DNA from: Aradus depressus
Lineage: Eukaryota > Arthropoda > Insecta > Hemiptera > Aradidae
Reading direction: 5' to 3'
Assembly: GCA_963662175.1 (NCBI GenBank)
Contig: OY759217.1
Location: 7,132,562-7,196,561 of the forward strand
DNA: 64,000 nucleotides
The translations under genes were made by a program, and so were the position numbers. This document shows positions 57,201 to 64,000 of the stretch, in pieces (positions within the stretch are counted from its first letter, which is position 1; every line of letters starts with the position of its first letter). Under the pieces are notes generated by a model. It searched no databases, was not told the DNA's origin, and saw only the letters and a program-made list of their open reading frames with translations.

Positions 57201-58913
57201 ATTTCTATTGCTATTGTGGAGACGAATTTGAGCTAGAATTCGGAGTTTTTCAATATGGCAGTTTAATGAAAGATAGCTTTCCTGAGACTGTCAAGCACTG
57301 ACCATCAGTAGAGAGAGTTGTATTTCGAATTTAATATTGTATTAATATCCAGAGAGACCAGATGATTCCTCATGGCTGCTACCAAATCACTACGGAGGGG
57401 CCGGATATCAGAAATAGAGAGACTGTCCAGAAGGTGGTCAGCCCCGATCAAGGCCAGGTGAGGCCACCTGAGTTGGAAATTCCAGAGACACAAACACGCC
57501 ATTTGGAAAAACACTTTTCTTTATGTTTTGAGAGTAGGGCAATGAGAATGTGACCTTATTTCGGACACACTTTTTTGACAGCATCATAAGACTTTCATTT
57601 CCTTACGAGAACATGGAACTAAACATTATTTTGCTCTCTAATACCATAAGCGTATGATATTTTCCAAACGATTAACTTACTGAGTATTCAAGGTCAGTGA
57701 CATATCTAATTAGAGGCTTGCTTCATTCTTGTCACGAATGTTTTTCAAAGAGAAACAAAAAGAATCCTTCAAATAACTAACTGTACACATATTTCGTCGT
57801 GAAACTTTTTTTATTAACGTAATTCAAAAATGTTTGCCAAGCGAAATATGACCAAAAAAGAGGAAAACAGGCAGCCAGGTTATTGGAGATCTGTTGATGT
57901 TACTGGTATGACTACAGCCAGGGTAATATTAAGAGGGGGCTGCCCCAGTGGCCATAGCCATTTTTTTAGCTTCAGGCGCGGTAAATTCATATAAGTATAA
58001 AGTAATTTAAAATGCAAATTAAGTATAGAAATATAATGTATGAGATTTTATGACAATATTTATATATTATATTATTGCAGTTTGAGAGCAAAAATTATTG
58101 ATACATGTATTATTATATAATTATTTCAAATGTATTAAAAAAAATAATGTACCTACTTAAGAATCTTTTGTGTGAGTGGGAAGGGAAGGATAGCCACATG
58201 AAAAAAAAGAGGTATTATAAATTTTTCACTAGATTCACTAGGTCCTATCGTTTAACATGTCTCAGTCTGACTGAAATTTTATTTCGAAAACCTTAGAAAA
58301 TAAAAAATACAATTTTTATTGTAGGGGTGGATTACAATTAGTTTTAATATAAATATTATGTTTTTCAATCCATGTCAATTCTAAATTTTTTTTAAAAAAC
58401 AAAGTAACTTGAAAACTGAGGTTATGACTCCATTTTTAACATAAATCATTATATTATCAGATAATTTATTTTTCACATTAATGAATAAAATTAAAATAAC
58501 CATATTTAAAAAAACGTGTTTGATATTCAAAAACATTATTTGATACATAAGTTTTCTACTGTATTTATTATATACTTTATTTATCTACTGTATACTTAAT
58601 ATTATTATTTGTATACTCATATTCTTAAGTATTTATTAATTTTATTTTATTTTTTATAGTATTGTTGATACTAATCCATGTGTGTCAGACTCAGAGTTAA
58701 TATACGTTTATGTATCTAATTTATAATCTATACTAATTTATACATTCTTACAACGTATCCTATTACCATGTTATGGTTTAATGGAGATAAATAAATTAAT
58801 TTCGTGATCTTATTTTTTCAGGGTCGCGTTACGATTCCATTATTTTCTGTGAACCTAATTCATTAAAACTTTCTAATTATAATGCTCTAGTTTACTTAGC
58901 GAACAATTGGAAT

Positions 58914-58954
<41 letters not shown>

Positions 58955-61549
58955 CTTCATAATCTCACCCTTGACAAAATATCGAGTATATCTCCAAGGA
59001 CAGCCAGATTGGAGTATCCGACCCCGTCAAACATGAACTTGACCACATCGATCAGATTGAAGAAGAGGCCGAGGAATTCAAGAAGGAGGCTGACGGTGAA
59101 GAGACGAGTGACCGGATGAAGTTGCTTGGACACCGCGAACAGCTGGAGTGGCACCAACACGAAGTATACCAGGAAGAAGACCATGTACAGCTCCACCGTG
59201 TTCTCAAATACAAACAAAAAAATGTTTGGTTCTTCATTGCAATAATATATATATATTTCATAAAATCTATACAGAAACTTTATGTAGCTATATATCTCCA
59301 ATTTATTTCAAGTCATCAACTTAAATCATTATCGTTAGACATTTCGGAAAACACCTCCCATACATTTTAAACCAAAGGTCAGTTTTTGTACACATTGGCG
59401 TAAGTAAAATAAATATTAAATGATCTCTTCAAATGGAGTTGACATATTAGAAATGCAACTGGGAGAAGAAAAAACCTTGTGCACGCCGATCTTCGGATGG
59501 GACGGTCTCGTGACTGTAAGATGTCAAGTACTGGACGGTCTCGTGACTGTACCATGTCAAGTACTCTTTAAAGACCCCTAACATAGGTGATTAAACATTT
59601 AAGGTAGGAAAAATGAGGGACTTCCACAGTAGAGACGGGCTCATGTTCCACCAGAGCGATAAAATAGCACTCTGGTGGTACGACCTGACCTCGTAGTTTA
59701 AGCCCGGGCATGGATCACAATAAATAACTAATTATTGGAAATTCTGCCATTTATGCCAAAGATAGATCCAGCTTTCTTGTTTATATTTATAATAATCATA
59801 TTCAAAGATTATTGTCTAATTTGTGTAAATGGTGATATTTGATGTTTTTGTGGCTTGCTAGTCCATTTGATGAGACCGGACAGTATTTGTGTAAATATTT
59901 ACACCCACAGCGATACGAAGTACAGGGCAAGTCATGTAATCGGTCACAAATGAACTCCACAATTATTTACCGCAAAAAAATAGTACTTTCCTCAAATGTA
60001 AAAAGTTGAAGCACTGCTTATTTGAAGAGATCCCGGTTTCAAACACTACAATGTTATTCTCATCTAATGAGGCCTTCTAACGATCACTGTTGGTCAAAAC
60101 GCCGCTCTAATTCTGAGTAGTGTCCGAAAACCGGTTCTGGTTTTGTAAAATAAACAGAACAAAATGTATTGTTTCTTTTGATATATTCATTCTACAATAT
60201 CTTACTACCTCTTATGTAAATTAGTAATAAGATGTATCAGTCTAACATTTATTAAACCACAACTAGTTTCGTCAGTCAAACTGACATCTTCAGGTGGTGA
60301 ATCTTGTTAGAGAAGAGGTCAAAGGACTGGACACATATGAGAGGTCAGCTAGACACTGATGTCAGCTTGACTGACGAAACTAGTTGTGGTTTAATAAATG
60401 TTGGACTGATACATCATATTACTTATTTAACAAGTAAGTCCACTACATCTGCCTACCACCAAGAAATATACCTCTTATGTATATTATTTGAAAGGTTTAA
60501 TCCAGCGTCCAGCTAATCCTGTGTTTTCGCATATTAGTTAAATAGCCGAGGCTTTCAGGTTAAACTTCTTTCCGATGCGCTTTGACTTACTCTGTAGTAG
60601 CAATATATGGTTTTTTCCTTTCCAGCTAATCCGAAAGATAGGAGGCTGACCGCTTTTCAAGCTCAACAAGACCCTTAAAGGTGCTTTTGCCATGCCAGAA
60701 AAGTAATCGAACGAACAGATATATACAAATAAAACGAATATTATAGAAACAAGTAATATACAAGACGAACCATCTAGAAACGAAACAAAATGTCAATTAT
60801 ACCTGTCTGTCAAATGAAAACTGATACACTAAGGGATTATAGCCGCTTGTGTTGGGATTGCCATTTACTAGCCATATATCATAATCAATCTCTAGATCCT
60901 GCGCGGTATAATGCCACTGGCATGTGGTGGCATTACGGTAACAGGCGACCAGACTCACGTACCAAAACCTACAAATACAGGACTTCATAATACTATAAAA
61001 TAGTTACAAGACAATAAGTAATTAGACCACAATATTAGAGCAAAAAATATAATGTTACCTGGGTTCACTTAAATCCCTAATATGGAATGTAAACTGGGAC
61101 CTCTTGGCAACATTATGAGGAGAATCCTCGTCTCCACAAAGTCCTCTCTTAGGACAAGGTATCCTCCTTAAAAAATCAAATCCATCATTGTAGCAGGAAG
61201 AGTCGTACGCTACTGTACTAATCCTATTGAACATTTTGGAGCAGGCTTCCTCTTTGTCAACAACAGATCTATTTCCATAATATTCCAGGAAATATGCACG
61301 ATTAAGAACCGCCAAAGTTGCCTGATGAGAAGAGTTACTTTTTGTGGAAATATTGCCAAATATGTATCCCACTGTGTCCTTTTCATAGTGAAGATCAGTT
61401 TTTTGGAATCCAAATTTTGAAAGAAATTTGAAGAAATCGGAACTTCGCCAGGTTCCCTGAAGATGAGTACCTTCAGAAGTTTTCAATAATAAAAGAGCCA
61501 AACATAACAATACAAAAATATTGTATAACAAAGGATGAATCAATTTCAT
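54055..61549 (-). CDS. TMEM145: TMEM145/GPR180-family seven-transmembrane protein (whole coding span, 6 exons)
   Basis: Joining 61059-61549, 60803-60968, 58969-59202, 55998-56135, 55110-55365 and 54055-54260 gives 497 codons including the stop. All introns are GT..AG and all phases match. Residues 1-27 are a signal peptide (NIFVLLCLALLLL core). Residues 28-219 are a lumenal or extracellular domain with Asn-glycosylation sites (NIS, NSS, NRS, NAT) and paired Cys. Residues 220-448 hold seven hydrophobic segments. The cytosolic tail ends in LDEFNEAPHVINSGGEA and a proline-rich end. Phrases FWYVSLVACYR, YDIWLVNGNP and IDEYQTWPGWLI mark the GpcrRhopsn4 family. Length (496) and the LSRTTFMLLLLLLAKGWAVT stretch favour TMEM145 over GPR180, but I cannot run the comparison. 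An upstream in-frame ATG at 61600 would spoil the signal peptide. Confidence 0.92.
54421..54555. repeat. Three identical 45-bp tandem repeats
   Basis: Unit TATACTCCCGACTCGGGCAG AAAGTTCGAGCTATATATTG GTTGC (spacing inserted for reading). A partial fourth copy starts at 54556. Contains a small palindrome CCCGACTCGGG. It lies in intron 5 of the TMEM145-like gene, 160 bases from exon 6. The sequence just outside (54594-54625) matches 24900-24930 inverted. Confidence 0.95.
55110..55365 (-). CDS. TMEM145: TMEM145-like gene, exon 5 (TM5, TM6)
   Basis: Encodes TEVDIIEDIDEYQTWPGWLI, continuing LSLRCLIIVWFLLELR (TM5), and FFLHFGASALVWYIYLPVVA with LIALQIPPFWRYKLLL (TM6). Donor G|GTAAGT, phase 1. Reading on without splicing adds 43 unrelated residues. 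Confidence 0.94.
55430..55997. other. TMEM145-like intron 4
   Basis: The part 55440-55570 (ACCAATTGACCGATTTTGTC, CCAAATTTCGTGTTGATACT) is related to 47225-47420. The rest is unassigned. Confidence 0.45.
55998..56135 (-). CDS. TMEM145: TMEM145-like gene, exon 4 (TM3, TM4)
   Basis: Encodes TTFMLLLLLLAKGWAVTRQE (TM3) and LLFSVWFIYGVVHILLYVWN (TM4). Acceptor TTTTTTAATTTTAG, donor AAG|GTACAG; exactly 46 codons. Confidence 0.93.
56717..57530 (-). mobile_element. 3' end of a non-LTR retrotransposon with (TATC)n tail
   Basis: Minus-strand translation around 57190-57000 gives CRLCTLDKKDDLIHFLFYCR and ..PRQAFLHNYL. The pattern CxxC.......H....C is the zinc-binding stretch at the C-terminus of many LINE ORF2 proteins. 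It is followed by a ~250-bp A/T-rich 3' region ending GTGCAATAAAAGTTTATCTATCTATCTATC. A short tandem tetranucleotide tail is typical of several LINE families. Frames are broken. It lies in intron 3 of the TMEM145-like gene, on the same strand. Confidence 0.6.
57531..58918. other. TMEM145-like intron 3, remainder
   Basis: A/T-rich (58300-58800 especially), no element recognised. Confidence 0.5.
58921..58952. repeat. Run of 32 A (T on the gene strand) next to a splice donor
   Basis: Begins 16 nt inside intron 3 of the TMEM145-like gene. It may be the tail of a retrotransposed sequence or simple slippage. Confidence 0.9.
58969..59202 (-). CDS. TMEM145: TMEM145-like gene, exon 3 (TM1, TM2, start of TM3)
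   Basis: Encodes NTVELYMVFFLVYFVLVPLQ (TM1), HPVTRLFTVSLLLEFLGLFF (TM2) and NLAVLGDILDILSR. Donor AGG|GTGAGA is followed only 16 nt later by a run of 32 T on this strand. Confidence 0.94.
59485..59725 (+). mobile_element. tRNA-derived SINE, headless, with internal duplication
   Basis: Body phrases CACGCCGATCTTCGGATGGG, a 33-bp direct duplication of GGACGGTCTCGTGACTGTA with TGTCAAGTACT, the hairpin CCAGAGCGATAAAATAGCAC / TCTGG and AAGCCCGGGCATGGATCAC. Confidence 0.78.
60221..60426. repeat. Inverted repeat with ~70-bp arms (fold-back) carrying a hammerhead-like core
   Basis: The left arm TTAGTAATAAGATGTATCAG...GGTTTAATAAATG-type complement pairs with the right arm ending TTGGACTGATACATCATATT. 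There are a few mismatches, and about 60-70 bases lie between. It sits in intron 2 of the TMEM145-like gene. Architecture matches the palindrome at 20531 (arms, central spacer, hammerhead-like core near the inner end), though arm sequences are unrelated. Confidence 0.85.
60264..60293 (-). ncRNA. Hammerhead-ribozyme-like core 3 (candidate)
   Basis: Minus strand: CUGAAGA, one U, a perfect five-pair stem GUCAG/CUGAC around UUUGA, then GAAAC and UAGUUGUGG. It is the best core in the window. The right-arm copy at 60356-60380 keeps the stem (GUCAG CUUGA CUGAC) and GAAAC but has lost AGA from CUGAAGA. Confidence 0.45.
60803..60968 (-). CDS. TMEM145: TMEM145-like gene, exon 2
   Basis: Acceptor TGTATTTGTAG. 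Encodes FWYVSLVACYRNATTCQWHY, and LEIDYDIWLVNGNPN to YQFSFDRQ, the most conserved part of the lumenal domain. Donor CAG|GTATAA, phase 0. Confidence 0.94.
61059..61549 (-). CDS. TMEM145: TMEM145-like gene, exon 1
   Basis: Signal peptide from ATG at 61549, then GTHLQGTWRSSDFFKFLSKF and GFQKTDLHYEKDTVGYIFGN, typical of the family's N-terminal domain. Cys pairs lie at SCYNDGF and IPCPKRGLC. Donor AG|GTAACA, phase 2. Confidence 0.92.
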
Positions 61550-61599
61550 TGTATTTGGGGTCCAAACGTAAACACTATAACCTACATAGCCAACATCCA

Positions 61600-63423
61600 A
61601 AAATGAAGGACTGCCACCATTTTGACAGACAGCAGAGCTGACAATATAAACTGAGGAAATTTACCTAGCCAAGATAATGGCTTATCACACGGAAGGCGTG
61701 CAGTTTATTTCAACTCTTTCTTTATAATATAAAAATGTTTCTACGAATTTTAATTAGTCTTATTAACATATAATCAATTTTGGTTAAAGTAGTAAAAAGA
61801 TTCTGAAGTGTTTGTGCGCCCCCCTCCTTCAAAGTGTAAAGGCATTAATGACTATAATAGTTTATATTCTTTCTTTTATTGATGAATTCCACCGTATCTC
61901 AATAAAAGATACAATACAGCAGTACACGTTTGGCAAATCATTTTAAATTAAATCCATTTGTTTGATTATTGTTTCAGATGATTCTCTTCGATTATTCGGA
62001 AAGTGAAACAATATTCACACAATCCTGTTCGACTAAGGAAACAATTAGTTATGATAGGCGTAATAGTAAAACAAATTGATGATATGGCAAGAGCTTCGAT
62101 TCAATAATAATTATTCCTTTTGAAATAAAGATAATTGCAAGCTCCCCTCTCCCCCAAGTTGTATGCAAGTCATTTCATATTTTACATTAATTATTTTCGT
62201 ATTTTATTTTTCTACATTCTTGCATATTTCATTATAGGATAGCTTTCTGAAGAAATAACGAAAGCCATCGATTCCCATTAGGAATTTGGAACTATTATTT
62301 GGGCTTAAGGACCTTATAGTCTCCTTGCAGATTAGGCACAATCTGTTGCTCTTTGAAACTCTCTAATCGTCAGCAATGCCAATTTGAATTGTTCATTACG
62401 AAGAAGGCTCTTATTTAGACTACAGAAATGTTATTATGGTATAACCTACCTTATAGCCTCTTACAAAAAAATGTTATCTCAACCTGTGAGTCTTTAAGGA
62501 CTATTTCCAGCATTGTTTTATGAATTTCATTGAAATAACAGAGCCAGACACTTTTGTACAGACAGATGGTGCCGACTGAGAGTATGAGCTTTTCAGAAGG
62601 CTCCCTGACGCTTGAATAGAGCAAAAGAATTATTCCTGGGAGTCTGGATTCCGAGATATGGGGGGAAAGGGGGCGGTATTTGGCTGGAAGAGGAGCTAGT
62701 TGTGATAGAGAACGGGACACACCCCGCTCAGCGGTACATAACCAACACTTGCGATATCACGTCGTCCCTTTGGCTGAGGCGGTGACAATTTCACCTTTAT
62801 GTAGGATGATGCGGGGGCTCATTTAGCTTCGGCAGACAGTCTCTTTCTAACTGACCACCTTACCCAATTGAGATCTTGCAGAGCTGGAACAGCCCCTGCT
62901 GGAAGATTGGAAACAGGTACCTTAATACGACAGCCTTGCCCCATCCGCAGCACGCCTCCAGACTTACAACTTGTCTTTAACGCAAATATCTATGTTTGAA
63001 GTTAAATAAACAGCAATTTCCTTTAAATTTTTATTCTACATTCAGTTAAATTGTCATACTTTTCAAATAAAATTATAATATAATTTTTGTAATACATTTT
63101 GTTTGTTGATGCAAATGATGTTATATACAATTATTCAAGAAAGTCCTTTCGACTATAATGAAGTAAAGCAAGTATGATGTAGTGACAACTTAATTTCTTT
63201 GAGTAGTTTATTTTTCGAAAATTTCGATGCGCAACAATATTTTGAGGACGTTTTTCGAGAAAAAAAAGTTTTGCTCGGAACCCAAAGATTATCTCAAAAT
63301 TTTCGAGAAAGAAATAACTGGAGCAAATGGATAATAAAAAAAAAATAGAGTTACGTTCAACTGCTTTACTGTTACTAATGACAAGCCCCAAGTTCATTAC
63401 AGAAGTTAAAGATACAATATTGA
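61600..63423. other. Region upstream of the TMEM145-like gene
   Basis: The promoter of the minus-strand gene should lie just above 61550, but I see no decisive TATA or initiator. An 89-codon minus-strand open frame at 62451-62720 has no recognisable motif and I do not call it. 62750-62990 is more G/C-rich than its surroundings and unassigned. Confidence 0.45.
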
Positions 63424-63548
63424 GCACGCCGTCCTTCGAATGGCATGTTAAGCGATGGTCTCCAGCCTGTACGATCTCAAGTACTCGTTTATCTCTTCCC
63501 TAGGTGAATAAACCTGGGTAGGCAATATTTCGGACTCTCAGGGCTCAA
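63424..63548 (+). mobile_element. tRNA-derived SINE, middle fragment
   Basis: GAGCACGCCGTCCTTCGAAT, TCCAGCCTGTACGATCTCAA and GGTGAATAAACCTGGGTAGG mark the body. Both ends are missing. Confidence 0.7.
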
Positions 63549-64000
63549 CAAAACACTAGCCCAGTAATCTCAAGATAACCTGTGTGAACCAAGGGTCAGT
63601 CGGTACAATTAATTAAATTGTACAAAAATATATTATGATAAGCTATGTTGCGTGACTTCTGGATATACTGTAGTCATGTCGGCAAAAATGCCTGCCATCA
63701 GAAAGAATTTTGGTAAAGAAGTTATTTTTAATTTGTTCTCTCCACATCTTTGTGTGGAAGGCTGTAGTAAACAACAGAAGCATAATTCATCAGTGTGTAC
63801 TTTAATAAACTTGAAACTCAACAGGACAGAGTTGGGAAAAATATAAACAGAATTTTTCAATTTCAAAACACAAAGTTGCTAATGTGTATTTAATATGATA
63901 CATTATTTATCTTTAAAAAAAAAAACACAACAGAAACACCTTAAAACTACTATAACATAGGTTTATTAAAAAATGTAAGTTAAGGTTTTCATCTTATTTT
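63549..64000. other. Right edge, nothing recognised
   Basis: Short open frames on both strands at 63633-63866 overlap each other and show no known motif. Confidence 0.4.

Noticed and set aside
61550..61600. Upstream in-frame ATG for the TMEM145-like protein
   Set aside because: It would add 17 residues ahead of a good signal peptide. The ATG at 61549 gives the expected secretory start.
62451..62720. 89-codon minus-strand frame upstream of the TMEM145-like gene
   Set aside because: No motif, no splice-linked partner and no homology that I recognise. Length is within chance for this region.

Overview
This window is nuclear DNA from an animal, most likely an insect. Two protein genes are split into short exons with GT..AG introns, the introns are AT-rich, and transposable elements of arthropod type fill the space between exons. 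A hemipteran is a guess from overall style only; nothing in the sequence proves the order.

Layout. Positions 1-700 hold a 461-bp tandem duplication of SINE-like sequence. About 1060-11640 is a satellite array of roughly 67 head-to-tail units with a mean period of 157 bp, each carrying long G tracts. 12030-16610 is a mosaic of small elements: a Harbinger-like element, SINEs, an old tandem repeat, a (TA)n tract and a TA-flanked MITE. 16864-43701 on the plus strand is a WDR76-type WD40 gene with 12 coding exons (510 aa predicted). Its introns carry a degenerate copia element (20227-24763) and a young gag-only LTR element (35557-40108), both antisense, plus another Harbinger-like element and many SINEs. 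43876-44486 is an internally deleted mariner. 44500-54050 is intergenic, with SINEs and short tandem repeats. 54055-61549 on the minus strand is a TMEM145/GPR180-family seven-transmembrane gene with 6 coding exons (496 aa predicted), convergent with the WDR76 gene. 61600-64000 shows no convincing gene.

The two host genes have no evident functional link. The WDR76 family is linked in other species to DNA-damage and protein-quality-control functions and to CUL4 ubiquitin ligases. The TMEM145/GPR180 family are secretory-pathway membrane proteins with a lumenal or extracellular N-terminal domain.

The most interesting signals are: (1) several unrelated repeats that share a hammerhead-ribozyme-like core, CUGANGA - one unpaired base - short covarying stem - GAAA, twice inside fold-back repeats; (2) the G-rich, nucleosome-sized satellite with higher-order duplications; (3) a copia element in which two separate coding segments have become tandem arrays, one frame-preserving and one frame-breaking, and which also contains a perfect 111-bp-arm palindrome; (4) two TAA-flanked elements carrying complementary pieces of a MADF domain.
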